From the NCBI GenBank assembly GCA_023105745.1, contig JALGQZ010000001.1:70593991-70657990 (forward strand): a DNA stretch of 64,000 nt, in the 5' to 3' direction. A program made the translations under genes and the position numbers. The notes below the pieces were generated by a model that saw only the letters and a program-made list of their open reading frames with translations, made no database searches and was not told the DNA's origin. The stretch is from Austropuccinia psidii. Lineage: Eukaryota > Basidiomycota > Pucciniomycetes > Pucciniales > Sphaerophragmiaceae. Of the stretch, positions 10,961 through 24,800 are shown one piece after another (position 1 is the stretch's first letter; each line of letters begins with the position of its first letter).

Positions 10961-12460
10961 TGTCAGGGTGAGTCTATGTAGAAGCTTAAAAACAGTAAAT
11001 ACAAGCTAGTACTATGACTGTGACACGTCAAAATAAGTAATAAAAAAATTCTTCAGGTCCTACTGCTATGTGGTAACAGTGGTGATGAGTCTATTGAGGA
11101 CCTGGGTTGCAATGTTCTAATATCTTTGACTGTAAAGAGACACTACAATAATTATATTTAATTATATCTTTAAGTATTCTAAGGACACTACTGATGAATA
11201 ACAGTCTTGTCACGTAAGAATATATAATAAAAAGATAAGATGAGGATTTTTGAAGACAAAAACCCTTCTTTTTATATCTTTCAAGACTGTCAAGAGTTAT
11301 TTACTCTTCACACGTCAGAGGAGTGAAAATTTTCACTCCATTGGCCAGTCTGTGGTTCTGGATCCTCAATTCTGACGTCAGTAGAGGCAGAATTGTGGTT
11401 TTGGGACCACAAATGATCATTCTGGATCAATACAGGATGAAAAAACTTTTCACCTGCCACGTCAGCACTTGGATGACGTTGTTCTGGTGTTTGTATGACC
11501 AATACTAGTCATTCTGGGCGGGTTTAAGCTTTGAACAACCATTATTTTGAGTATTAAGACTGTACTGGTTGGTACAGGTTTGGTACAGGCCAGTATTGGC
11601 CAAAATACTTCCAACCAAGATATCTTGGTCAGTTTTTGAGATATCAAGAAACTAAGAGCACAGAATTGAAGGGTTTAATGAGCTCTTCAATTTGGTATGC
11701 TTCATGTTTACCCTTCTTTAAAATAGCAAAAGTTATAAGGGTTTTAAGTTTTTGGATGTATTTTTGTACATCAGTATGAGGCTTCAAAAACTTCCATACC
11801 AGATATCTTCTTCAGTTTGGAAAATATCTGTATTCTGATGATACAATTTTGTAGGGCTTGATTAGCCCTACAGTTTGGTATGTGACACTGTACAGTTGTA
11901 TGAGTGTATGCCAAAGATACAGGGGTTTGTTTATTTTCTTATTTTCAGAATATCTGTATTTTGGTTGTTAAACCTTTGAACCAAGATCCCTCAGTCAATT
12001 TAAGAGATACAGAGGTCTAAGGTATCTCAAATTGAAGCTCTTGTTGAGATCTTTAATTTGGTTATACTTTTGTACAGTTTTGTACAAGCCCTCTTTGACT
12101 TTCAGGGGGACTTGGTTTTGAAAATGAGGTTATATGGTATCTCCAGTTGTAGTGGTGTTACAACAACATGGATGATATCATTGTGTAGCTCTTTATGTGA
12201 GCTTTAAGAAAAATACCATTTTGGTATAGGATAACTTAAATATGCATAAGTTATATGAGAGGTGAAAATAAGGGTTTTGACTTATTTATTTTCCTCTAGG
12301 TTTCCTTATTCTGTTTGGATAAGGTTGGTGTTTAATGTAAGAGGATTGTTTTTTCTTAATTATTACCTGTATTGACTATGTTTGTTCAATACTTGTCATA
12401 CCATTATTTATGGTATGTTGGATGTCATGCTAGTGCTCTGTTTTGAGTCACAGGCTGACA
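10961..12460 (-). repeat. solo LTR of Gypsy family A, inserted in the Harbinger transposase
   Basis: This 1,500-bp sequence starts TGTCAGGGTGAGTCTATG and ends GTCACAGGCTGACA, matching the LTRs of the element at 20652-30043. It is flanked by a perfect 5-bp duplication CCAAT (10956-10960 and 12461-12465). No internal region remains, so it is a solo LTR left by LTR-LTR recombination. It sits in the minus-strand transposase just after the motif LHNLLNW. It contains TGACGTCA at 11373-11380. Strand is the inferred sense strand of the family. Confidence 0.92.
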
Positions 12461-13588
12461 CCAATTCAATAGGTTATGCAAGATCATACTGGCTATAGTA
12501 AATTTCCATGTATGTATTGGTACAATCTCTTGTGGTTAAAGCAGACATTGAAAACAATTTTTCAATAAGCCAAATGCCTTCTCAACAACAATTATACAAA
12601 GACAAATTTATTTTTCCTTTATTGATCATTTTTAAAAAAAATTCTAACCTTGTGGATCAATGAATTGTAGTAGAATGTGCTCCTGCTTCATGTTGAGGGT
12701 TCCTTGAAGGTAGGAGAATTGGGAGTCTTGATGAATAAATCAAATATCCAATTATTGAAAAATTGGGTGGAAATCTGGCCACACCATTTATGGGATCTTT
12801 CCCAATTTGTGATTTGCAAAATACCCAACTATCATGCACTGACCCAGGAAGGCCTCCATATACCTTCACACAGATTAAAAATCAGATTCTATCACTTCAT
12901 CAATTTTGTGAATTGTACTTACATTACAAAAATTTCCATGACCATCCATGATGAATTGAAAAACAATCAAATTCCACCCCTTTCAATTAACATAGGCATT
13001 ACATTAATCATTTTCAGGTGGGATTATTGGAATGTGTTTCCCATTGATTGCCCCAATGATTTTTGTGAGTCCTTGTATTTTTCTGAATGTCTCCTTTATC
13101 TTTTAACATTTTTCTACTTCATCAGCAGCTGGAAAACTTCATTAAAGAAGCAATATTACTTCTTTATTTGAGTGAAAAAATTATAAAATATGAAATACTT
13201 ACATGACTGTGGAATAATGTAAATCAACCAAGATTTCTCGAACCACTTACTGTGAGACTCTATATTCTGTGGCTTTTCCCACATTGAATACATGACCCAC
13301 CATATCATATGAGCTCCCATGACACAATCTGTATAGCATTAGGCCAACCTTCTCTTCAATAGTTAATCCTCAAAAATCTTGTTGAAAGGCATTGAGTATA
13401 TAATTTAATAATAAATTAATTGAGGAAAAGAAATCCTCTTGTCCCATGTCAAAAAGGCCAATAAAATAATTTTCATTAAATAAATCCTCTTCATGCCATG
13501 TATTGAAACACCTTCCTTGTCTGATAGCATGATGGTGGCAACTAAATTCTTTGTACCAAGTCAGATGAAATGACCACACAGCTACCAA
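12461..13588 (-). pseudogene. PIF/Harbinger DDE transposase, decayed
   Basis: Reading down the minus strand: an N-terminal part at 13588-13370; then, on either side of 13300, EEKVGLMLYRLCHGSS and FNVGKATEYRV, the usual helix-turn-helix-like block. At 13090-13030 IIGAINGKHIPII corresponds to the G-x-I-D-G-T-H-I block. At 12865-12830 the motif GGLPGSVHDS is strong. VVEKAFGLLKNCF (about 12590-12550) and IASMILHNLLNW (ending at 12463) close the nuclease fold. The first catalytic Asp is Asn here and the GDSGYP-type block reads IYSSRLP, so two acidic residues are lost. Stops also occur between blocks. The coding sequence is then cut by the solo LTR; its last codons would continue below 10955. Confidence 0.85.
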
Positions 13589-13810
13589 ACTATTAAAGAT
13601 GTATATAATATAAGAATTATGTATAATATTTATTGAAAAAACAAAAACAAAATAAAATTCAATAAAATTGAGAAAATTAAAGTCATTTTGGCCTAGTTAG
13701 TAGTAAAAAATGGAAATTTAAAAGCTCAAGAGTAGATATATCATAAATGTTAAAAATAATTTGAAAATAATTTCAAAATATTTTTGAATTTATTTCTAAT
13801 TAAAAATAAC

Positions 13811-13880
13811 TTTGAACTTTTGAAAAATTAATTTAAAATAAATTCAAAATTTATTTGGAAACCCAATCATAAGCCAGGCC
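13811..13880 (-). repeat. right terminal inverted repeat of the Harbinger element
   Basis: Reverse complement of the left repeat at 6298-6367. The element's outermost base is 13880 and the target duplication TAA follows. Confidence 0.92.
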
Positions 13881-13883
13881 TAA

Positions 13884-16800
13884 ATTTCAAACCTCCATGT
13901 TTTGAGAAAAATATCACTATCTCATTCTTTGAAAATAAGCTAAAATTCTCTCACTTAATATCTTTATCTTTTTCCTAGCCTATTTAAATTAATAACTACA
14001 TTTACTCTTAATTATCTTTCTTTATATGAATTTCTCTGTTATTGATAAAAAATCCAAATTATTTTATTTAAAAAAATCATTCCAAATAAACTTCAAATAC
14101 TTAGTTAGAAGTTGAAATACCTTCATCTTGAATTTATATTCTTTTGGAAAAACTAGGAATCCATTTATAAGAATTTTCAAATTTTAATTATCCTTACTTA
14201 CTTCTTAAATCAGAAATATTGATGTAATATCCAATTTTTCTTCTTTAAGATAATTAAAAGCAAGTTGGGTAAAGCTTATTAATAAAGGAATTAATTTCAT
14301 CTTTGGAAACTCTGGTGAAATATAAGCTTAATATTATATAAGTCATTTAAATTTTAACTCTTTCTTGCATCAACCTCCATAAAAAAAAATAAATATTGTA
14401 TGCATAAATTATAATATTTCTCTTAAAGAAATACTGTGTGAAGGAATAAAGATTCTCAACCCATTATTTCTACATAAATATATTTCACAATTCTGAATGA
14501 AATTTTTTGAAAAAACTTTATATTAAAAATTTGTACCAATGAAAAAATGTAGCCCAACACAGCCCCACTGATTTTGAATAAAAAATTCAGGGAGAAAATC
14601 ATTTCAATGGTGCCTTATATAAAATTAATAAGATTTCCAGATTGTTTATATGTATTTTTTTTGTATTTATTCAAAGTATAATTTTTCATCTACAAAATAA
14701 ATAATTAAGATTGGCTGCCATTTTTCCTGGTGATTGAATAAGATTTTAAATATCATGAATATGTCAATCAGAATCTCCTTCAAATTAAACATACAAGCAC
14801 CATGAGAAAATGTGCTACACCTGAGAGCAGGAATTTCATTTCAAAAGTGGCTTGAACCCAGAAAACTATCAGCTTGGACTCATTTTTGGAACTAGGTTGA
14901 ACCCAGAGTCTTAATATTTGTTGATATTCCAAAAAGTTCCAAGCCACTGGAAGATTACAGAATTTTCCTGCTTTCTTCCTCTTCTCTATGTATTGATAAA
15001 CTATAAGCTATTTTATATCAATTGGGATGCCAATTGTGATGGCATATTGAAATTTGAAAATCATTCCAGCTCAATTCATCATTCTATCGGAGATTTATTT
15101 ATGAAATTCATGTCTTACAGGTCTATTTGGGTTTGAAAAATTACTTTACCCTCGAAGAGTACTTAAAAGAAGGAAAAATATTTCCAAATACGTGAGATTT
15201 ACAGCCTACATAATAATGATCTGATTTTATTATATAATAAAGCTGAATATTATCACACTTAAAGCAAGGCTCACAAGAGTATTGTGGGCTAATTCCTTGT
15301 CTTTAATAAAATATCATTTGGATTTTTCCTCTTAAAAAGATTTTTTTTTTCAAAGTTTCAAAAAACACCTAAATTTTGGTGAAAATTGTATTTTTAAAAT
15401 ACATCATTAGAAAAGGAATTTCCCTTTGTTTTATCATTAATTTTTTCTAAAAGCCATGGTAGGAAAAAACTGAAATTTCCTATTGTAGAAGACTTAGTTT
15501 ACTTACTGAATTATTATCATCATCTTAATATTTTTTGTATTATTATTCTCATTTTTTTTGTTTTGTCACATTTTATATTCTTATAGATTGTAGTTTTGTG
15601 CTTTTTTATAATATTTTTCTTGAAGAACTGCAGCTAGAGGCTCTGTACAGTACAAATACCTGTAAATATTCTTCCTGTAAAATTCTCTAGAGAACTTGAT
15701 TATGTAAAAAAGTCGACGATTGTAGACTATTTTACAATATAAGGCTGTACAGAGCCTTGTACTGTAGTGTAACGTTTTCTCAAAAAAATATAAATTTGAA
15801 ACAAAAAATTGTAAACAAATAAAAATGAAAATGAAAATGAAAATCAAGAAAAATGAAATAAGAATAAACAAAAAACTACACTAATAATTCAAAATGATAA
15901 AACTATAAAATCACTAAAAATTAATTATTCCACTGTGAGAGATTTTAATTCTTCTATCCTACATTTAAGAAACACATTTCAAAAAAACCAAAAAATAAAT
16001 CAAAATAGTGATGACTATGGAGCTAAAATCAATGAAATGAACGAAAGAAGTTTCAAATATTATTTCAAATGATTTTTGGATTAATTGTGGATTTCTAGAC
16101 TAATTTTTTCTATTATTTTCTTTGAATTTTCAACGATACAAAATTTTTCAAAGAAGTTTCTCTTTATATTTTATGATTTTTTTTCAAGAAAAAATCACAT
16201 AAGCTTATTTTAGGAAAGAAAATTTTCTTGGACCACTGATGGAGAAAAAAACTCAAGTTCTTACTAATCCCTAAAAATGAGAAACTTAGTATGATATTTT
16301 ATTAAAAGCAGAAAAAAGACTGTGTCATAATTTGAAGGTCTTATTAAACTTAATCTTGGGATGGAGTTTCAAATAATATAAAAGGTTTAATTTAATCTTT
16401 TTTCCAGTGAAATGAAGTTAATATAGATCTTGAAAGATGTTCTTTTGAGTTTTAAGTGTTATCACTACTATTATTATTTTGACAAAAAATATACCCAAAA
16501 CATAGCTATTTTTCATCCACTAAAGAATAAAACTCTTCTTTTGAATAAGTTGATTCTTAATTTCATAAAGAGAAACATAAATTCTACAGTACATAAGTAA
16601 TTGAAAGGAATATACTAACAACTCAAGATATAGCTCCCATAAAAATATGAATAAATATTCTGATTTTTGCTTTATATGGAGAGCTACAGGCTTGGTGAGC
16701 TATTTGGATGATTAAGAGAATCTAACTAGATATGGCTTTAAAGTGATATGTGTATAATTTCAAGCTTGCTTCAAAACTGTTTCCAGAAAGCCTTTATAGA

Positions 16801-19800
16801 ATCCCATAGAATAATCTGCTTGAAATTGCTAATTTCCTACGTTTATTCAGAATAAATACTGAATATATGAAGATTTCCTTTTTGTAGTTCTTATCTGGGA
16901 AAGATATCATGAATATGCAGAGATAGACTCCTAAGTAAAAATCTATATATAGAAACTTATCCTTGTTTTATTTGGTTTTATCTCTTATAAATAGCTGATC
17001 TTATATCTCAGATTCAGGATACTTTATTGTTTATTTATAAAGTAGCTATAAGAAATAGACCTTGAGAAAATAAAATATTTATTCCAATTTTATTTTTTAA
17101 AAATACTTATGAATTAAATTTGGTGAATAATTTTTCTTGTTCAGGAATATTTAAGAAGGTATCCTTTTATCATGTCCAGTTAATATGAATTTTTATCCAA
17201 GGTTCCACAATGGGTATTCCCATTTGTCTAACCATGTTTTAAAAAAATATTTTTGGTGCAGAAAGTCTTTAATTTTTCTTAAAATTCCTGTAGGCTATTT
17301 TTATTTCTCATTATGAGGTATTTACTGTTAATTATAAATTCTGTTATAATATTGAAATGAACAAAGAATAAAGAAATATAAAATTCTGTTTCTTTCAAGA
17401 TAAAGAGAGCTGAAAATTTAATCTATCAATTTGAACACATATCTTGTAATGAGTAACCTCAAAATAAGAAAGAACAGGATTTCTAGAATGTAAAAACTAT
17501 AGCTCAAAGATAAATGAAATGAAATATTCTTCAATAAATAATATTAAGCTAAGGAAACAATCTATTTGAAGTATTCTGAAATATATAAAGTAATATGTAT
17601 GGAAATTCTTGATAACACAGGAATATACTTCAAAAGGCTTATGATATGATAGTAGCTATTTAATCAGGGTATCAGAGAATGTTTTGGAAAAATGTTTTAC
17701 CTTAGAACTACTAACATGCTACTAACATGGGAAATGAAGGTTTTAAGTTAATATTTTAATTTTTTACGTGACTGAATACTTGAAGTGAGATATATAAAGG
17801 TTTTATTATTAAGGAATAATCTCCTTGTGTGAATGTGAGAAAATCTATATATGATGGATTTTCATTAGAAATGCAGATGCTATTATTCAGGAATTTCATG
17901 TTTTAACTTCAATATTATCTCCAAGATACTGCTATTTACTTGAAGGAAAAAGCCCTTAATGATGGAATAAAATCTATATGTTTCTCTTTCCCTTATCATT
18001 AATCACTTCTGTAAGCTACCAAAGCTCCTCTGAAGAGCTTGATAGTATAAAATAAGGCTGATATATATTGAGGAGAAATTAACTTTTTTTCTTTAATAAT
18101 CAATTAATATTTCTTAATTGAACTTGAAGTAATTTGGTCTGGATTATTGAATCCTATTTCTCTTTTTAGAGAAAAAAATGTGATTGATATTATTTCTGTT
18201 TTGAAAATAACCTTTTTTGGATAGAATGGATTAATTAAGGGTATCTGATTCATAAAAGCTTGATTGATATGTAATAAAATTAATTAAAGAATAATATCTT
18301 CTACCTAAATAAGGTTTCTTGCAAACAAAGGGATAGGAGCATTGACTTATTCATTTAGTTTAACATATTTGAAATGGAGAAATAATGGATTATCAAGTAT
18401 TTGTATGTTCTTGAAGAGCTACAAGACAGAAATAAAAATCTTGAGTCTTTCTTTTTTGATTTATTTGAGATTGAATACACATCAAAGTACATTTTCACTA
18501 ATATGAAACTTTGTTTATCATGTAGCTTTGAGCTCAAGAGCTTTGAAAATGTTTGCCAAACACCGATATTGAAAAATTTAATTTAAAACTAATGGATTGC
18601 ATATTTTGCTTGAGTTTCTTTTAAAAATTCTTATTTTAAATTTAATTTCTATCCTATACTCCAATCTGTATCAAGATTATCTCCCATGTCAATTTCTAAA
18701 TGCAAAACCTGCTGTCAGTTGTAGCCATTTTGCTCATGGTGAATATACATTGAAGGAACCTCTCAATTTAAATTGACTCCAGAAACTCCAAATGATTATT
18801 AAAAAAATATTTAATTGTAATCATTTGGTCATTCATACTATATAGATTTAAGAATTTAATCCATAAATGGCCATGATAGATCCCTTGATTCCTGAAAAGA
18901 ATGTTTTCCCATTAATTTATTTTTAATAATTCAATTCTTTCAAAGTGAGACCTTAACTTCAGCTAAGTTTTGTATTACTCTTTTTGGATTTGATCACTGG
19001 TTGGGGCATATTTTCTAAAAAGTGATGTTTAATTTTTCAATTATTCTAGAATTCAAAATTTCATGTTATATATAATTAATACAAGGAATTTCTATTTTAA
19101 TTTCCTCCTCAGCTAGCCCAATGGTGATGAATGTCATATATGTCCTGGTAAATTAACTTTTCAAAGCAGGAAAAATATAAAGGGTTTGTTTGTTCTGAAG
19201 GGCTTTTAGAAAATTCAAAGAATACTTTCATTCAATAGAATACCTTCAAAATTCAAATTAAATCACAAAAAGGTGCACTTCACTCACCCAATTCCACATT
19301 TCAGTTATGTTTTCCATTACAGCGAAATGAACTGGTTGATTAAAAATGATTATACTAGGGAGGCGTTCATAAAATAGAAGCTACATATTCTTGGGAAAAT
19401 GCATTTCTTTTTCCCCAAAAAATCATCGTTCAGCTTTAAATGAAAATAATTTTATTTTCAGAAATTAAAATTTATTCTTTTATTTTTAATGAGCCTGAAT
19501 TTACTCCTTACAATGTGTTAATACTTTAAATGAGTTTCTGTATCATACTTTGGGATTGAGGATTTTACTTCTACTTTTCTATTAAAATACTCCCAAATTG
19601 AATGAGAAATTCATTATTTAAATTGATTTCAGGCAGCCCAAAAACCATCCTATCTTCTCTTTGAAGGATTTTTTTGAAGAGTTTTTTATTTTTATAATTT
19701 ATACAATGTTTTTGGATTTTCATTATTTTTTTGGATTTATTTTATTTTCCAAAACAGCTACAAGAGGGACATAAGTCTTATTATATAAGGTATCTGAGGG

Positions 19801-20646
19801 CTCTAATTTCCATATTATTGCATTCATTTATTTTGAAATAATTGAAAATATTTGCATTTTCTGGATCTTTCTTCTGAAGTATCAAGAGAATGTGTCAATT
19901 GAGGAGCTCTTCACTCATTGAATTGAAAAAAAAATTTGTGGTTTTCTCTTTTTATTTTTTTGCAAGATTATATCCAAAAGTAAATTTTCCTTAACAGAAG
20001 GAAACAATATTTTTTCTTCTTTTTACAATAACTAGTTTTTCTCCCTTTATTCACTCATTTTGAAGATAACTAATGGATATTCATCTTGACATGATTTCTT
20101 ATGTATTTGAGACCTTCATATCAGTATATTTAGCAATTGATGAGTGAGAGAGAGGTTTGATCTGAACTGGCTTCTTGGAAGAATGAGTAGTAAAATGAAT
20201 CTTTATCATTCCCAGAAGCTTAAATAGTAAAAGAATAAAAAAATAAAGTCTCACATATTCTATTTAGTACCTGGGGGATATGTTATAAAAGGCTGTTCCA
20301 GTAATTTAATATATTGAAACATATGGCTTCTGAACTATTCAATCTTTTTCTCACAGATTTGAAATAGGAAATAAAGTAGTTTGTTTATTTCAGAAAGCTT
20401 ATTAAATTGATATCTTGAAGTAAAGCATTTACTAAATTGAAATCCAGAGATACTCATACACTAAATGATCTAATAATTCCCTAGAGTAAATAATAAAACA
20501 AAGAAGCTACTTAAATCTTATGTTAGATTCCTTTTCCAATGTAGCCTAATTAATTTAAGTAGAGGGGCTTTCTTGAATGATTTCAAATGAGTAAATTGAA
20601 TCAGTATACTTATCCTATCTCCTTCATGAGAAAATACTTATTCTGG
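13884..20646. other. AT-rich intergenic DNA, no gene seen
   Basis: About 6.8 kb with only short random ORFs and no recognised domain, RNA or transposon end. Visible small structure: a fold-back sequence at 15639-15756 and an AAAATG-type microsatellite near 15822-15845. Confidence 0.55.
15639..15756. repeat. short fold-back (inverted repeat) sequence
   Basis: GGCTCTGTACAG at 15639-15650 is the exact inverse complement of 15745-15756. Inside, TGTAAAAT (about 15676) and ATTTTACA (about 15729) form a second inverted pair, so the roughly 118-bp unit can fold back on itself. It may be the remains of a miniature element. No target duplication was identified. Confidence 0.4.
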
Positions 20647-20651
20647 GATAT

Positions 20652-21833
20652 TGTCAGGCTAAGTCTATGATAGAGTAAATAAAATATTAGATACAACAGA
20701 GAGGAAACATTTTCTGGTGGAGAAAAGGCCTCCTTTTATCCTAAAATGGGGTGGAATGGTCCTCTAGACCATCCACGTAAAGTAAGTGGGGAGTTTTTCA
20801 CTTCAGAGTACTGGCTTTTGGTTTCCACAAAGCCTGTATAAACTGTATTGGGCTCAGATGTTTCTTTGAAACAACATCTGGGCAGTTTTTACCAATACAG
20901 TGTGAACATTTTCGTCTGGGGACCACACAGCCCTCTTCTGATGTGTATGACATGTATAATTCTGTACAGAACTTGCATGGGACCCCAGTATTGAATGAAC
21001 TATGAGGTATTGAACTATAAAAAGGCTTCTTTGTCTATTTGACACCTTATAATCATGGTTATGGGATATTATCCCACAGTAAAGGTGTATTGTCCCAATT
21101 GTGGGATTTTAACCTTAAAACTGCCATAACTTTGTCAGTTTTTGAGATATTGAGCTCAAGCTTGGTTCATTGTGTAGCCCTGAATGGGAAATACAAAATT
21201 GTACCTGATTTTCCATGGGTAACATTAAATATGGAAAGCTTATGCCATGTACAAATTTTGTTATTCATACATATAATTTTCTCAATATCTGTATGTTGCT
21301 TATTTGCTCCAAAACGTTTATTCTAGATGAGATATGGAGAAATGAAAGGCACCATCAGATATCCCTGATTTTTCAATTTCCAAAAAGTCCCCTCTTCAGG
21401 TATCTCACACTAAAGCTGTAGAAGTTAGATGAGAGGTGAATATTTCATTCACCCTTATTTGACCTTATTATGGCCATAGATCCTGTAATTTTGATGCTAG
21501 CTCAGTTTGGCTAGTACCATTGGATAGACCTGACTTAGAGCTTCAATTGGATTACAAATTTGATGGGGTTAATTCTCTTCTTCTGGCGTTCAGATGGAAG
21601 GAGAAAAATAAGGTTTATGCTCAGCAACAACTTTGAGTAGGAATAACTTTGTTATTACTTGTCCTATGATGGTGGGACTTGTGTATTTAAAAAGTGGTAT
21701 GTTTCCTCTTTCCTTTAACAGATTTTGAGCCTATTTGTCTCAGCTGCATGTTTTGGTGGTATCTTGGCTTTACCATTGGTTTATGGTATTTGGCTGTCAT
21801 GCTTGTGCTCTGGGTTTGAGTCACAGGCTGACA
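20652..21833 (-). repeat. 3' LTR of Gypsy family A element
   Basis: 1,182 bp; it is the downstream LTR because the genes read on the minus strand. Near its left end it lacks about 210 bp present in the other LTR (after 'aaataaaat'), which explains the length difference. A TATAAAAA appears on the plus strand near 21016, antisense to the element. Confidence 0.9.
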
Positions 21834-21849
21834 TACCCTCCCTCCAAAA
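21834..21849 (-). other. polypurine tract of Gypsy family A element
   Basis: On the minus strand a purine run (TTTTTTGGAGGGAGGG) ends two bases before the 3' LTR, where plus-strand DNA synthesis is primed in LTR elements. Confidence 0.7.
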
Positions 21850-21857
21850 AAGGCTCA

Positions 21858-24800
21858 TCATTGATTAGACTCCTCAGTCCTCCTAGAGGCCCTGAATCTT
21901 CTTAGATGAAGGTTTCCATCTAGTATGGCCTCTTCTGCCAACCATTTATCTGTGTCTGCTGTCTGATTTTTAAATCTGACCAAGTATTGTCTCTGGTCTT
22001 TACCATTCAGTCTAATCTTCCTGGCCTTAATGATTTTCTTCACAGGGCTAGTGGAGTCTTCCACTCCCACTATTTCTGGTGGAGTGGGATCTTTCTTCCT
22101 GGAGGGGAACTTATCCTCCTCTGTTTGGAAGTATGGCTTAACCAAACTCACTGGGAATACTGGGTGTTTCCTAGAAAATTCCTCTGTGAGTTTGACCTCC
22201 ACTGCATTTTTGCTATCAGCTTAATTATAGTGAAGGGCCCTACAAATGAGTCTCTCATCTTTTTAGGTCTCTTATGATTGTTGAAGTCAAGTGTGGACAC
22301 TAACACCTGGTACCCTTCTTTAAAGTCAGGTTCCATGTGGGATTTGTCCCACCTCTGTTTGTTGTATTCTTTTTCCTCAGCTATGCATCTAGCAGCTGTA
22401 TCACAAGCCCTCTTCCACATATCATGGAAGTCTTTGGCTGTTGGGTGGATAGTCACAAGAATTTTCTTCAGGTGATCTACAGGAAGTAGGGGGTTCCACC
22501 CTTTTTCTACTGGGGAGAGTGATTTCCCTGTGGTAGAGTGCTGGCTTGTGTTGTAAGCCAGTTGGACTGCTGGTAGAAGGGTAACCCAGTCATGGTCCTT
22601 GTATTACACGCTATATGCACAGAATCTCCTGATAATATCTTCCATAGTCTGGATCATCCTTTCAGCTAAACCATCCGTCTGTGGGTGGTCAGCTGTAGAG
22701 AATGCAATTTCTGTACCCAGCATGTCATAGAGGTAGGTCCAAAATTCTGATGTAAATTTTGGGTCCCTGTCACTCATAATGATTTTTGGGACTCCAAATG
22801 TGGATATGATTTTATTCCAAAATAACAAAGCTGTATCCATTGCTGTGTCCTCCTTATGTCATGGTAGGCACCTCACACTTTTACTGAACCTATCAACTAT
22901 TATCAGAAAAGCATTGAAGTTTTCTTTTCCTCCTGGGACAAGTACTGTGACCCAGTGCATGTTGATGTTTTCTCATGGGTATTTGGGTTCCTCTATGTGT
23001 TAAAGTAGCCCATACCTTTCCCCATGTTTTCTGTTTTCCTTCTGGCATCTTTCCCAAGTGCTGATATATTCACTCAACTCTTGTTCCCATTTAGGCCACC
23101 AAGATGTGCTTGCTACCCTCTCCTTGGTTCTGTCTTCGCTCATGTGTCCCATATAGGGGCAGTAATGAAATTCCTGCAGGATCAGGGATATATGGTCTCT
23201 GTCTATCACTGTTAGTGCACTTGTGTTCTTTTCTCTATGATAGAGCAGGCCATCTATAAGGAAAAACTTGTTGTCCTTATAATCCCTCAACCAGGGTCCT
23301 TCTAACTGGCATTCCAGTTCTGGGCTCCTGTGCTTCTGTTTAAGGAGTTGCAACAGTATGCCACACTGTTTATGTTTGGAATAGGTCTTCATTACTGCAC
23401 TGAAGAACCCATTATGCAGTTCTGAGGAGCTTATTCCCAATAAGGGAGTTTATGTTCTTTCTGAGTCAGTGTCTCCACTGTTTGGTGCCCATTCAGAAAA
23501 TCTGAAGTTCTCCCTCCTATCTATTTCCATCAAGTGGATAGGAATCTTGACTGCTACTTCAGGGTCATAAGCTGGGTTGCTTTTGACATTATTTGGTGGC
23601 CATCTGCTGAGGCCTTCTGCATTGGTGTAACTTTTACCCTCCTTGTATATGATGGTCATATTTCCTCCATACTCCTGGATGGCTATTTGCCACCTCAACA
23701 TGTGTCTATGGGTAGTCTTCATATTCAATAAAGACTTCAAGGCTGTGCAGTCTGTGTAGACTTCAAAGACTGCACCTTCCAAATAATAGTGGAGTTTCTA
23801 TAGAGCCCAGACTAAGCATAGACATTCAGTCTGGGTGGCCCCATACCTGGCTTATGAATCTTTCATTTGCCTAAAGATGTAGCATATTACTCCATCTCTT
23901 GATTCACCATCTCCACTTTGTCTCTGCTGAAGGGCTGCCCCTAAGCCTTGGCTACAGGCTGCATCTATATATAACTTGAATGGTATTCAAAGTCAGGTAA
24001 TATGAGCACAGGTGCATTAGTGAGTTCATGTTTGATCCTCTAATATTCATCCCTTTTTTTTGGTAATTTCAAAAACTAAATCTTTTGAACATAGCTTGTA
24101 TAGACTCCTAGTTATGTGGGCAAAGGTTTTGATGTGGCTTCTGTAGTAGCTAGCAAACCCAAGGAAAGATTGAATCTCTTTGATGTTCTTTGGTACTGGC
24201 TTTTGCAGTACTTCTGCTACTTTATTCTGGTCTATGGCCAGACTAAGTCCTGAGACTTTATGTCCTAATGCCAGTAATTCTTGTTAGCCAAAATTGCACT
24301 TTTTAAGTGAAATTTTCAGATTTATGGGTGTGCATTTACTTAGTACTCTGTATATTTACTGCAAATGGTCTTCCCATGTTTCTGAGTATACAATGATGTC
24401 ATCAATATATACTACCATCCAGACCTCCAATATTTCATCTTGCAATATTGTGTTCATAATCCTTTGGAAGTGGGATGGTGCATTTTTGATGCCAAATGGT
24501 ATCCTGGTGTACTCATATATACCCATATGGCATATGATTATGAGTAACTTCATGGAGTTTGGTTTAACTCCATTCTGGTGGAAGCCTTTCATACAATCCA
24601 TTTTGGTTATATATTTGGCTTTTTCCAGCTTGTCTAGGGCATGAGGTATCCTCAGTATAGGGTACCTTTCAGCTTTTGTGTAGTTATTCAGAGATCTGAA
24701 GTCCCCAAACAACCTAGATTTTCCACCATCCCAGGTGATAAGGACAGAAGTGGTGATTTCTACTTTTTCATTGTGTCCTATATTCCTGATGACATCCATG

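Larger units (their letters stand above)
6298..13880 (-). mobile_element. PIF/Harbinger DNA transposon, 7.6 kb, decayed
   Basis: The element is bounded by 70-bp inverted repeats beginning GGCCYGGYTTAYGATTGG and by the 3-bp duplication TAA (6295-6297 and 13881-13883), the TWA target typical of PIF/Harbinger. Inside are a degenerate minus-strand DDE transposase at the right, a plus-strand accessory ORF at the left, further coding-like scraps, and a nested solo LTR. Family members often carry two genes, a transposase and a Myb/SANT-like protein, which fits this layout. No gene is intact, so it cannot move itself. Strand is given as that of the transposase. Confidence 0.9.

Noticed and set aside
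15581..15871. 96-codon minus-strand ORF rich in F and I
   Set aside because: It arises from low-complexity AT DNA, an AAAATG microsatellite and the fold-back sequence.
22779..24644. Plus-strand ORFs within the Gypsy A pol region
   Set aside because: They are antisense to well-recognised minus-strand pol motifs.
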